From Chenopodium formosanum (Eukaryota; Streptophyta; Magnoliopsida; Caryophyllales; Amaranthaceae): a stretch of DNA of 64,000 nucleotides. The DNA is taken from assembly GCA_024500155.1 (NCBI GenBank), contig CM044867.1:25369632-25433631 (forward strand), read 5' to 3'. A model generated the notes under the pieces. That model made no database searches. It was not told the DNA's origin and saw nothing but the letters and a program-made list of their open reading frames with translations. Below, piece by piece: positions 46,915-59,425 of this stretch. Numbering within the stretch: position 1 is the first letter of the stretch; the number at the start of each line of letters is the position of its first letter. A program made the translations under genes and the position numbers.

Positions 46915-47336
46915 GATGTTGTCATTCTTCTAATCTCCCTAATTGCAACACCCAGTGTGCAATCTTCCTATCTCCCTAATCGCACTACTCAGTTTGCTAA
47001 TCCTCCAATCACCTTGATTACACCACCCATTTTGTCATTACTCTAATTGCCTTGATCGTACCACTTAGTTTGCCAATAATCCTCCAATCGCCCTGATCAC
47101 ACCACCCAGTTTGTTAATCCTCCAATCATCTTGATTGCACCACCTAGTTTGACAATCCTCCAATCGCCATGATCTCAACACTCAGTTTATCAATCCTACA
47201 ATTGCCTTGATTGTACCACCCAGTTTGTCAATCCTCACATCCCCTTTATCACGCCACCCAGTTTTCCAATCCTCCAAACACTATGATCGTAACACCTATT
47301 TTGTCAATCTTCTAATCACCCTGATCACAACACCCA
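46915..47336 (+). repeat. minisatellite, period about 38 bp, about 11 copies
   Basis: Degenerate tandem units of the type 'caatcctccaatcgcc' + 'ctgatcacaccacccagtttgt', 37-42 bp each. Fixed positions include ccaat, the 'ccctgatc/ccttgatt' core and 'caccaccagttt'-type ends. No frame stays open through it. Confidence 0.85.
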
Positions 47337-47340
47337 TTTA

Positions 47341-48965
47341 AAATTTACGAGGTGAATGTATGTATAGTGTTACAAAAGAATATAACCCTTTTGATATTTG
47401 ACTCCTAAAGCTGAAATGTCTTGACTCCTGAATATAATTCATATAGCAACTCAGAATTATCAACCATGAATGCTTAGATGAATAAGTCATGTAAGCCTCA
47501 ACATAGCTCAACCTATTATATATATAAACTATCTATAACATTCAACATTAATCAATCAGTTTTAGTCACAATCTCCATTAATATTCCTATTGACTATTTC
47601 ATTGACACTTTACTAACCAAGGTTGGTATTATATTAAGTGAATGTTGACTTGAAGTGTGATTGCTACATGGAAAATAAAACACCAATAAATTTGTTGCAC
47701 AATAAGAAATTAAATTCATTTAATTTAGTCAACACACCTCAATATATATAACATGTTTCCAAACAGTGAAGCAAGACTAATTGTTTAAAATATATAGATA
47801 TATATATACACATTGAATACATACCACTCACATTATCAAGAATTATATTACACATTCGATGATATTTCAGAATTGTTTTACACTTAATTATAATACACAT
47901 AACTTTATTACAAGTAAACTGATAAAATAATGATTAATATAAAACATAAGTTTATCTAATGATAATAATCAATTAGAGATCGCCAAATTGGGAGTCGCGC
48001 GTCATATTTATGATGATTCAAATTTGTTAACGAGGACATTTTGTATGCATAATAGCTTTTCCATGAGTTAAAAGTATCCTTTCAACATTTGATGCCCCAA
48101 GTGATCAGATTAATTTTAATTCGTTTAACGCAAAGTTCTTAAATTCGATTCTAATTAATAATAACTATTATTTTTTAGCACCAAAGCGTTTGACAACCCA
48201 TTAAATTTCAAATAAACAATTTCACAATAATGAATACTACTGCTTTTGAACCCGTGAGTAAATTATTGACATTATTTTGCTAATCAATATATTACATTAA
48301 TTCATTAGCAAAACAATCAATTCCATGAAATTTCATCTTTGTTCAACGCTAACAAATGTACCTGATTCCGTTACCAAGACAATGTTAGATAACATCTACA
48401 CATACAACAACAACTAATTACACATTAATCACTGAGCATATATCATCAAATTGGGGGACCGCGGAAGCATTTGCATCTTTTGTCATATGTTTATCTACTC
48501 GTTTATTTAGCAATCTAACTTGTCTAAACTTCTTTGAGGATTACTTCTTTAATTTTTTTTATTTGTATTCCGAGAGTGAAATTATCAAACTTGAAACCGA
48601 TAACAATTAGGGCAGCCCCAGAATACTCTAGAACAAGATACAGTACTTGACTTGCTTGCAAAGAATAAATTTCCCTCAATAGACACTAATAAAAGTATTG
48701 TCCATATATTAAGTTTATGATCTAAATTGTTTTTTTGTTAGACGTTCAAAATCATGAAATTAGAAGTTTATTGTTATTACGCTTCTTAAAAAGAAGGAAA
48801 AACAATGTTTAATTTCATTTATTTACAGCTTACCAACAAAAAGAAATTTTTTTTTTTTCTATAACAAAGGAAGGAACCAATTGTGGTGTTTAAATTTGAC
48901 ACTATTAAATGTTCAGAATCATTATTATAAATATAAATGTGGATTTATATTAGTACATGTTAATT
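47341..48965. other. AT-rich intergenic, nothing recognised
   Basis: No element ends, RNA gene or coding frame with protein resemblance. Confidence 0.5.
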
Positions 48966-49257
48966 AAAGATGATTAAATTATTACGTGGGCTGAGCCGAG
49001 CCGATGTAAAAAATTGAGCCTACTTGTGGTCGGGCTAAGCTTCGGCCCGGAAATTTAGTACCCAAACCCGCCTAAGTTGGTCGGGTCGTGTGGGATTTTT
49101 GAGCCATTTTTGGGTCAGACCAAATAATCAACTAAAATTGCATATAATCGTTTTCCCAAGCCCGTTAATAAGAAATTTTAAAATTGGACTGGGTTGGAAA
49201 AATCTGCCCAAACTCGTCCAAAATCGGTCTGGGCCGAACTCACTTTGATTAGCTCTA
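48966..49257. mobile_element. hAT-like MITE with GGGC/GCCC repeats
   Basis: The ends TAAAGATGATTAAA and, in reverse complement, TAGAGCTAATCAAA form an imperfect terminal repeat. The interior has 'gggctgagccgagcc', 'cggcccgg', 'cgggtcg' and 'ctgggccgaac' motifs in both orientations. No exact 8-bp TSD remains. Confidence 0.5.
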
Positions 49258-50057
49258 ATATATATGCAGTTATTAACTATGTATGAGTATTAAATGTTAA
49301 GAATTTTGTCAAAATAATAATGTCTATAGTCACAATAATGAACGTTCCTTTTATTAAGGAAAATTTGCCCAAAATAACACCACATTTGCGCGGTCTTCCA
49401 ATAATAGCCCAGAATAACACCACATTTGGGCGGTCTTCCAATGATAGCACGACCTTTTGATTATTCCAAAATAACACCACCTTTCACATGCATTTTCCAA
49501 AAATTAAAAAAAAAAAACCGATAACCTGTCTTACAGATAACCCTGGGACACGTGTCCCAATCTGTTTGGTCAGATTATTTTTATTTATTTTATATTTAAA
49601 AAATCCTAAAATAAAATAAAAAAATAAATCAAAAATAAATAACCCCCTACTCACCCCTTTCACCGGCGGCCACCACCCCCCCCCCACCAAGACAGCCACC
49701 TGAAACCACCCTCTCCCCGTCCCCCTTCTTAGTTTCCGGCACCCCCCCTTCCCAGCCCATTTCCGGCACCATGCTCTACTTCCCGACCCCTTTGCAGCAC
49801 CCTCTCCCCTTCCTAATCCTGTTTCTGGCACCCCCTCCCCTTCCCAACCCTCTTTTCAGTGCCCCCTCCATTCCCCTTTCCCGATTTCATCCCTTCCCTT
49901 CTTTGTTCCTGATATCAGCCCCCTCCCTTTCCCTAAGCAAATTTCCACCCCATCCCTTTATCTTCCCCGATTTCGAGCCCCTCCCCTCTACATAAAGGCA
50001 TTTCTGGTTAGTTAGGGTTTCGAGGAGGTGGTTTTGCGGAAGGAGAAAGGTACTAGG

Positions 50058-50848
50058 TGAAGGAATTATGTCTTCGATAAGTGCAATTACTAGATATATC
50101 AAGGATCACTATTATGGAGATAATAAGTTCATTCTATTGGGGCGTCATCCTCTGTTGCTAGACTATGAGAGATGATCTTTGGGCTAGTCAAATAGCCCAA
50201 AGCCCTTTAGAATGGATCCTATATTGGTCACACAACAAGGGTATTGGGTTAAGCAAGTAAGAGGCCCATTAATGGGACTCATGAGCAATTAACTAATCAT
50301 GAATTGGATTGGGCTAGCATAGTTGGATTGGAATTAGGTTTTGGGCTTTTAACATGGGCTCTTATTTAGAGATGAGATCTATAAATAAGATCCATGCCTA
50401 GGGTTTGCAAGATGTAGTCATAATTCACACACTGTGAATTTTGACATCAAGGCAACCAATCCCAAAACCCTAAAACACTCTCCTCACTCACGGCCCTCTT
50501 CTCTCCCCTTCACGTCCGTACGTGCGGCGCCCCTCATGGTGGCTCGTGGTGTTCGTCGTGGTGGTTTGTGGTTAGCTCGTGTCTCTCTTCTCCGTTGAAG
50601 GTTGATTGAAGCGTTCAATCACGACTAACTAGCATTAGTGGAGGTTTAATCTGTGCCCGTGGACCAAGTAGAGGAATCACGCTTGGGGTTCTTTATCTCC
50701 CTTTGTTCTTGCTCGATCGCACGTGGAATCACGCTTCAAAGGTACAATTATTTGTGCTTTATGTGTTATGCATTAGATCCTTGGATTAGGTACTATATGA
50801 ATATGATTCATGTTTATTTCCGCTGCGTAGTACCTATAAACTCCTACA
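50058..50848 (+). repeat. 5' LTR of the copia-type element
   Basis: Starts TGAAGGAATTATG and ends ACTCCTACA. The TATA box TATAAATA is at 50380-50387. The 69-codon frame inside (50653-50862) is repeated in the 3' LTR and is not taken as a gene. Confidence 0.9.
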
Positions 50849-50849
50849 G

Positions 50850-50862
50850 TGGTATCAGTTAG
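50850..50862 (+). other. primer-binding site (tRNA-Met type)
   Basis: TGGTATCAGTTAG starts two bases after the LTR end; its first nine bases match the usual TGGTATCAGAGC site of plant copia elements. Confidence 0.75.
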
Positions 50863-51371
50863 CCTATTGCATTTACGCATATTGCCAATAATTCTTTGAT
50901 AATCCACAATTTTAATTCAATTAGGAGGGAGAATATTTAATTATGGTTCAATTGTTATATTTAATGGGATTAAACTTTTGGAATAGATTAAATGCGATTT
51001 AATTATGCTCAAATAGCCATGAAAGGACCGAATTTATGCCCTAATATGTTCGAATTTTCAAAACCCTAACCCTAAATTATGAATTTTATGTTTTGATTTT
51101 GAATTAATTCGATAGTTACATATTCATGAATTTAATCTAGTTGATTTTATGTATAAATTATGAATTTTGCATGATCAATGATTTGATTTAAAAGTTAAAT
51201 TAAATTGGGGATTATTTTCATGAAGAAACCTAGTTTTAAAATTAGATTTTGAATTTAATTTTAATTGGATGAATTAGCATAAAAGTTATGTTTTAATTTA
51301 TCATGGACCACATGAATTTTATTTAACAAAAGTTGTTGATTAAAATTGGAAAAAAAAAAGAAAAAAAAAAG

Positions 51372-51612
51372 AATTTAAGGTACGGCAGCCGCGGCTGGGT
51401 GGCGCTGCCACGGCGACTGCCGCACCAGGTGGTCCGGAGGGAGGGGCGAGGAGGGGCAGCAGGTGGATCAGAAAGGTGCAACAACAGCAGCACCGTGCAA
51501 CAGTTGCGCGGCACTGCTGCTGCTGTGCGTCGCTGCCTATAGCAGCGTACACCTCACGGTGTACGGCCACCGTGGCTAGCTTCGACTGGCCACACCACGG
51601 TGGCTGGCGCAT
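51372..51612 (+). repeat. GC-rich structured islet in the retroelement leader
   Basis: About 240 bp of high GC in very AT-rich DNA, with several inverted motifs: ggcagccgcggctg, and ggccaccgtggctagc facing gccacaccacggtggctggc. Flanked by A-rich text on both sides. Not coding. Confidence 0.6.
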
Positions 51613-54600
51613 TTTAATAAAAAAAAAAATTCTGTTTTGAAAAATTATTTCAGGATAATTACGAATTATTTTGTGATAAAATCGGTTTTATTTTGGATAA
51701 GTTAAAATAATTTTGAAAATATGATCTTTTATTTTTAAAGATAAAATTGGTTTTATTTGGATAAAATCTTTTATTTTAGGATAAAATCAAATATTCAAAA
51801 GTTGTTATATTTGATATTATCCATATTTAAGTTGTTAAATTAGTAATTATCCATAATTAAAGTGGTTAATTTTGGATAATATTTGTTAGGATATTCTGAG
51901 CATATTCCAAAAGGATAATAATTGATTTAAATAATGTGATTATCCCATAATTATTTTTGGATATAATTGATTTAAAATATTGTGATTGGCTAGTAATTAG
52001 GATAGAATTTCCTAACTTTGTTAGGATAATCTTTGAGGATAAATATGATTTATCTTTTAGGATTAAAATAAGATTTGATTCTATCTCATGACTAATTTAG
52101 AATATATGATATTTTATTGATGATCATGAATAATATATGATATTATCTAATTACATTAATTAAAATATGAGATATTTAGATGCCATGTTTCCTTAATTGT
52201 GAACATTCGATGTTGTAGTTTAGGAAAGCATGATGAGTGATTTATTATGTGGCAATTTTATAATATATGATGTTGTTTTATTGCTATATAGTGACTAGTA
52301 TGGCCCAGTAGATTGCTAAATACGATCTGCGCATCGTGATGTATTTTTGTAATCTTAGTACGGTCTACGTACCGATAAAGTATTTTGTAATTTTATTTTA
52401 TTTTATTTAAGTAGTAGATAGAATAGAGTAGAATTACAGGTTGCAGTTAATCCAAGAAGCCCATGAAGTGAAGGCCCAAAGGAGCAAGGTGGATGCGATC
52501 CATGATGGTTCAAGTGGGAGCATTTACTTTATTAGTTTTTCTAGGATTAGGGGCCATGCTATGTCTTATTTATGCATTCAGTATTTTATGCATGTTAGAT
52601 TTTATTGATGTTTTGTGATGATGCGCTAGAGTTCACTATTTTATCACAACATAATAAATCTAGATCCCAGTAATATTGATGCAGCTTTTCCAATTAAAAA
52701 CCCGACGAAAACCTTGATCGTTTGTGATGGGTCGGCCTCAGCAGAGCATCATAATATATCTTGGGGAAGTGGGGGTAGATCACGTTCTACACTTTTAATT
52801 GGTTATATTCAACAAGGTTACCTAAAGATCAGTTTAGAACCTTGAAGCTAAGGGTAATAATTAAACATGTGATGGTTAATTATTCAACCAAGAGTTACAA
52901 GAGTTGTAATCAGTAAAGAGTTTACTCACCTTGAAAATGTAATGGTTGATGGCAGGGCCTCAGTCCGGTTAATTATTACACGAATAAAGGATCTTGGAAT
53001 CACTTAATTCAAGTTGGGATCACTTAAATTGAATAGAGTGTTTTAAAGTTACCAATTTAATTCGCTTTTGGCACTTTAAATTTAATAAACATAATTGAAT
53101 TTTGCGTTTACTTGTAAGTAACATGTCGTTCTAATTTTATTATTATATATAATCTCCTCGATTGAAAATAAAGTTGAGAAACGTTCTCAAAAAGGTTTAA
53201 AAGATAATCCATAAACCTATATTCCAATTTTGCTAAGATTGTTCTAAAAGGCAAGTTTTAGAAATTCATGTCACATGTCTAAGGTTGGTTTTATTCAAAA
53301 TGTTTGAGTAAAATACCAACACATCTTCATTTTGAAAAATGTTTCAAGGGATATAAATGAGGTACAAATCCTCCAAAAGACAAGTATAGAAATCCAATAA
53401 AATCTCTTATCTTCAATATGATTGAATATGAGAAAGTGATTGGAAATCTCTATGATCAAAAGTTGATCAAATGATGGTATTCTTCATCTATTTTATATAG
53501 AGTTTAATACTTGATTAAACTCAAATATAAATGATGATACAATAGACTTAGTAGAATCATGAAAAGTGCTTAAACAAGTTAAGCAAAATATCATTTTGAA
53601 CCTAAGAGAAATGTTCTAAGTGGCTCAAACGGGAAAGGTTTAGGAATATATGAGGATTGCATTAAGAAGTTATAGGCCAAGAAATGCAAACAAGTTGCTA
53701 CTTCTCAAACCTAGAACTACTTACATGCTAAAAGTTGTTATGAACAACAAATGTTTCAAATTAAATGGACCAATTCCAATTGATTAGATACTACCTCATA
53801 TAGTTGGAAGGTAAAAGAATGGAAATGTTCCAATTTAAGAATTATATTATAGAAATTGATTTAGCATATTGCTACTTCTTGGACATATGATGTCTTGTTT
53901 AGATCACTCATTGCACAATTTGGTCGAACTAAAGGAAGAAATTAGCTAAAGGAGGAATAAATCTACAAGTTTAGAAGCAAAAGTTGCAACTTTACAAGTA
54001 GGTACAGTATTTCGCCACTAATAATTGGCTAGAATTAAATAAATGTTATTCATTCTTGCCATTATCAAAACACCATTCAATGATTAGTAATGACTAAACA
54101 TCGAAGATTCAAAACGTGGAATAAATGTTATTCTATGCTTCATTGAGTCATAATGTGTTTTGAATTGCTAAATAGGTTTAAAGTTCTATATGATAGAAAA
54201 TAGTTAAACCATTTCTATATATATATAAGTTGTCTCTAAACATGTCAATTAATTCGAATGAAAATGAAAATTGCATGCGGAAGATCCAAAGGGATGGACT
54301 TTCAATATCATTGAATTATGAATCCATTGATATATGTAATTATCATTCTAATTTGAAATTATGAATAAGTCACCATTTAGAGAAATGATGATGTGAACTC
54401 GAGGTCAAATACATATTGATGTAAGAAAACCAAAGGTTCAAAGGCTAGAGACAGACAATGAAACTTCATTTGTGATACGATCACTATTTATGCTTAGTTG
54501 AAGCATGGAAGTGAAAATTTTGAAAAGTTCAAAATGTTCAGTATGAAGCTCAGTATCAACTTGACAAGATAATGATTACACTACAATATGATTGTAATTG

Positions 54601-57507
54601 TGAAAATTTAAGTCAAGACATGTACTTGGCAACACATTCAAAGTATTGCGATATGATCGTAATAATGAAAATTTAAGCCAAGACCTTGATAAACATCCAA
54701 GAGTTGTGAAAACGTTTTACAACAAATTCCAAAAGCAAACCTTGTGAAGTGTTTATGGAAGAAGTTATCAATCTATATGAGATATATTTTGATAATGGAT
54801 GTAAATTACCTATCTTCCAACCATTGTTCAAGGGATATACTTTTAAAATAAGCTACAAAACTAAACAAACTACATACGTCAAATCAAATATAGCAAAGGC
54901 TTCATATGTGATATGGATAAGAAAAGTTCTTATTAAGTCTTTCTACAAAGCAAGGAATAAAACATGTATTAAACCGTTTGATGCACGTTCGATTCCTACA
55001 TAGAGCACGGGGTACTACTATACAACCATACTTAGCACAAAATGTTTGTTGCTCAAGTAGGTGCCCTTATGGAAATTGTTCCAAAAGGTCAAGTGGGAGT
55101 AGTATAAATCTTGAAAGAGTTCGAGAAAAGCAACAAACAAACGTGGTTCAAACTATGATTGGTTCACCCTATGCTAAATATGCCTCCTCAAAAAGGCAAG
55201 TGGGAGTATAAGACGAAAAGTTCGAGAGCCTTGAAAGAGTTCAAGAAAGGTGACTTCGAAAATCTTGAAGAAGTTCGAGAAATTATCGAATAACAGCAAC
55301 AATATGAGCATGATTCACCTCATGATACAAATGACAACGCGTGGTCTCATTAAGTGTAATGGGATTAATAACCATGTGTCGAAGATAGTACATTCCAAGT
55401 GCACATCCTCAATTGTCGTTTCTCATTGAAAACTAAACAAAGTTGTTGTATGAGTTTCAATTGTTGCATAACACCCACAATGATAACTAGCATATGTAAA
55501 CTTAGCCAAAGAAATATGATTTCATATTGACTAAGAGTTCTAAAACATTTATTTTGGAACATGATGATTATGCAAGTAATAAAGATGATTTGACAAGTTG
55601 TGACTCCAAGTGGTTTTAAAACCATGAAATCTAAAATAGATTCTAAGTCTGTAAGCAAGTGTATGACACTTGAATAATTTGCCTAAATTGGGTGAAACCC
55701 ATTGTAAGCAAAGCAGACAAGAAAGAAAAATGTTTTCTAACTAAAGCAAAGACTTGTTAAAGGATTCAACTAATTCATAGTATGACTATGATTACGATGA
55801 AACCTTTACATGTTGCAAAGATCTATTAAAGATATTTAGTGATTTCTACCTTATAAGATTTGGTAGATGGGTTTCAAAACACTTTCTTGAAATTGTTCAT
55901 GAAATAAGATTTGTATATGATACAGTTAAAAGTTTGGAGATCCAATAATCCTAGGGATGCATAGAAGATCCATAATGGATTGTAGTTAGCATCAGGGAGT
56001 TAATGTTCTTAATTTTGCGAGTTAATCAAATCGTTTGATGTTCTTGTAAAATGAAGAAAAGATCTTGTATGTACAAGGTGTTTAGTGGGAGCTATGAAGC
56101 CTTCTTGGTCTAGTACAGAATGCAATTATTGAAGGATCAAGTAATGGCTAATGCATTTTATATGAAAATCTTGAAGAAGAAGATGAGTACATTTGGGATT
56201 CAAGATCTATATACATAGGTCTCGAAAGATGTTTGAGTTTAGGTTAAGAAGCTTATATTGATAAGATTCTTATAAGGTTCAACATTATATTGAAAAGAGT
56301 TTCAATCCCATGTAACATGACACGTTGCTTAATGATTCAATACCTTGAGAAAGGTTGATGAAATTAAGACTTTGAGTGATTATCCTTATGCAATTCGCAA
56401 AGGATGCATCATGCACATGCCATGGACTATACTCGTCTATTTGATTCGCGTGTTTTAATGAACAAGTGATGATAGATTTCAATCGAAATCCAATGTAACG
56501 TTGGAATACAAATTAGAAATTCCAAAGTTCCTTGCGAAAGGGCGAAGGAAAATTCTTAGTGTATGGAGATGAAAATGATTATAAAATTTAGAAATTGCAA
56601 AATTCATGTTTATGAGAATGTCTCATGAACTCTACTTACTAAACCCCTTCCATAACCAAGGTATGAGAGTCATACTAAGGTTTTTGGATTGAAGCAAGTT
56701 ATGTAATTTTAGTTGTGTATGTTTTGAGAAAGCATATTACAAAAGTAAATACATTAGCTTGCAGAATTATGTTTATCAATTGAAACAAAGTTTCAATCTT
56801 ATTTAATCGTGGTTTCAAGATTAAATAAAATGTCCAAAATAATTATGAATTGATGGGCTCACTAGGTTGATGACCTTTTGAATGAAACCCCACAGGTGAA
56901 CTAAATTCATATATTATTTAAGTTCCTAGTTCGGAATCATTAAAGTGGACATAGATGATTTCCAATAATGGACTAGCATGTTAAGATTGATTGGATAGCG
57001 CAGTTTCATGGGCTATAGGAGCGTAGTGATGCTCGGTCAATCACATGGATATGCATGAATGATGCATGATCGAACTATAGACCTACTTTGAAGTTCAAGT
57101 ATAGAACTTCCGGATATATTAGTGGATTCCTTTGACATGAGTGGAACACTGATTCTATTCAATGATTGTTTTGACTGTGGTACATTCAAACGTCTTGCCG
57201 TAAATGGGGATTATAAAGGATGTTTCCCGGTCACTTCATGAATTGAGTGGGAGCTTTGGTTGCCATAAGATTGGATTGAGTCTACCTATTTAATTAGGAA
57301 TGTGTCTTGGCCCCTTGAAGAGGGAGAATTCAGGAAATGCATGGCCGTGCTCAAATGGATTACATAGTAACCATTTGTTTTGTAATTCTAACTCAGATTT
57401 CAAGAAAGATTTGTAGATTAATATGATCACGACATAAGATGCAATCATATTATCAAATCGACACACATTGACTTAAGGAATTTGAATATTGCGCACTTGT
57501 CTCAGAC
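51613..57507 (+). other. internal, apparently non-coding domain of the copia-type element
   Basis: About 5.9 kb of AT-rich sequence. Short frames only (for example 54749-55003, 84 codons, MFMEEVINLYEIYF). The motif caagtgggag recurs at about 52507, 55092 and 55196 before the true tract at 57508. No protease, integrase, reverse transcriptase or RNase H motif was recognised. Confidence 0.6.
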
Positions 57508-57517
57508 AAGTGGGAGA
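57508..57517 (+). other. polypurine tract
   Basis: AAGTGGGAGA directly before the 3' LTR, the standard second-strand primer of plant copia elements. Confidence 0.75.
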
Positions 57518-57518
57518 T

Positions 57519-58309
57519 TAAAGGAATTATGTCTTCGATAAGTGCAATTACTAGATATATCAAGGATCACTATTATGGAGATAATAAGTTCATTCTATTG
57601 GGGCGTCATCCTCTGTTGCTAGACTATGAGAGATGATCTTTGGGCTAGTCAAATAGCCCAAAGCCCTTTAGAATGGATCCTATATTGGTCACACAACAAG
57701 GGTATTGGGTTAAGCAAGTAAGAGGCCCATTAATGGGCCTCATGAGCAATTAACTAATCATGAATTGGATTGGGCTAGCATAGTTGGATTGGAATTAGGT
57801 TTTGGGCTTTTGACATGGGCTCTTATTTAGAGATGAGATCTATAAATAAGATCCATGCCTAGGGTTTGCAAGATGTAGTCATAATTCACACACTGTGAAT
57901 TTTGACATCAAGGCAACCAATCCCAAAACCCTAAAACACTCTCCTCACTCACGGCCCTCTTCTCTCCCCTTCACGTCCGTACGTGCGGCGCCCCTCATGG
58001 TGGCTCGTGGTATTCGTCGTGGTGGTTTGTGGTTAGCTCGTGTCTCTCTTCTCCGTTGAAGGTTGATTGAAGCGTTCAATCACGACTAACTAGCATTAAT
58101 GGAGGTTTAATCTGTGCCCGTGGACCAAGTAGAGGAATCACGCTTGGGGTTCTTTATCTCCCTTTGTTCTTGCTCGATCGCACGTGGAATCACGCTTCAA
58201 AGGTACAATTATTTGTGCTTTATGTGTTATGCATTAGATCCTTGGATTAGGTACTATATGAATATGATTCATGTTTATTTCCGCTGCGTAGTACCTATAA
58301 ACTCCTACA
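57519..58309 (+). repeat. 3' LTR of the copia-type element
   Basis: 791 bp, starts TAAAGGAATTATG (second base changed from the TG of the 5' copy), ends ACTCCTACA. TATA box at 57841-57848. Confidence 0.9.
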
Positions 58310-58755
58310 CTAGGGTCAGACATAGGGGAAGGAAGAGAAGGGGAAGGTCGTGTGCACCGGAAATCGAGAGAGGGTGGTGTTTCCCGGTGAACTAGGGGCT
58401 GGCGGAGGGGGGTTGGCTTGGGAGGCTGGTGTTTTTCGATGAATTAGGGGGGCTGGGGGGGGGGGGGAGGGATGGGTTGTGTTTTTTTTTTTATTTTTTT
58501 TATTTTGAGGTTTTAAAAATTATTTTTTATGTTTTTCTTTTATTGTTTAAATAAATTTTTTTAAAAAAAAACTAGCCAATGAGACTGTGACACGTGTCTC
58601 AGGTAATCCGTAAACCAAGTTACCAACTGGTTTTGTTCCATTTTTGACAGATGCATGTGAAAGGTGGTGTTATTTTGGAATAATCATAAAGTCGTGCTAT
58701 TATTGGAAGGCCGTCCAAATGTGGTGTTATTCTGGGCAAATTTTCCTTTTATTAA

Positions 58756-59416
58756 TTGGAATGTTAATTTCAATTTTTAGATATTTTTTTTATTAGCAGT
58801 TCATTTTCCATTGTTCATTATTAAATAACAAAATAATTATTTCAATTTATTGATACTCATTTCAAGTTTTATTATTTCTTTCCAAATATGTTCATTAACT
58901 AAATGTTTATTTCTTTTCTATTAAATGTTCATTCTTGTTCGGGAGAACCAGCCAACTAACCCTAGTCTTGCACGATCAACCTAAAACTTGCGTGATTCGA
59001 TCTCTTTAAAGAGGCAACTGTAGCTCTAAAACCTTCACTAATGGTGAGACTCGTTGGAGTTTATTATGAGAGGGAGAATATGTTTTGTAAAGGATAACAA
59101 TAAGTTGGTATCTAAACTTAGATTCTCAAGAAGAAATTTGCTAAATTTAGATACTCAACTTTGAGTCTCAATTGACAAAAAAAGCAATTCCTTATCAATT
59201 TTATATTGATTTGTTACTTATTAATTTAACTTTTTTTTGTAAGAACTTAAAATTGTTTATTTATCAGTGGACCATATTGAAATATGACATCTGTATACTT
59301 AAGAGGGTTTCACCATTGGAAAATTATATCGCATGAGCTGCTAAATTGAAAAGTGGATTAGATATCACTGTCGAGTACGAAAAATAACTCATTTTGTATT
59401 TTTATTCCATAAATGT
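58756..59416. other. AT-rich intergenic, nothing recognised
   Basis: No element ends or coding frames seen between the MULE duplication and the Stowaway. Confidence 0.5.
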
Positions 59417-59425
59417 TAGTCCCTC

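Larger units (their letters stand above)
50058..58309 (+). mobile_element. young Ty1/copia-type LTR retrotransposon derivative, apparently non-coding
   Basis: Two direct LTRs of 791 bp each, flanked by a perfect duplication CTAGG (50053-50057, 58310-58314). A primer-binding site fits initiator tRNA-Met (TGGTATCAG at 50850-50858), and a copia-like polypurine tract AAGTGGGAGA lies at 57508-57517. By eye the LTRs differ at about five sites. The 6.67-kb interior has no gag or pol frame of useful length (longest under 100 codons) and no copia pol motif I can recognise, so it looks like a LARD-type element moved by proteins from elsewhere. Confidence 0.85.
49358..58746. mobile_element. MULE-type element split by a copia-type retroelement
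   Basis: The ends GGAAAATTTGCCCAAAATAA (left) and GGGCAAATTTTCC (right) belong to inverted repeats of more than 150 bp ('aacaccacctttcacatgc' and so on), flanked by a perfect 9-bp duplication TTTTATTAA (49349-49357, 58747-58755). Without the insertion it is about 1.13 kb. As in the MULE at 21278-22590, the inner ends carry CACGTG-centred palindromes (ggacacgtgtcc left, gacacgtgtc right) and a C-rich, transposase-free centre. The interrupting element is at 50058-58309. Confidence 0.83.

Noticed and set aside
50653..50862. 69-codon frame starting MPVDQVEESRLG, repeated at 58114
   Set aside because: Lies in the LTRs of the retroelement and is duplicated only because the LTRs are; it has no resemblance to a protein.
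51333..51612. Cys/Ala-rich and Arg-rich ORFs on both strands
   Set aside because: They translate the GC-rich hairpin islet of the retroelement; structure rather than coding explains it.
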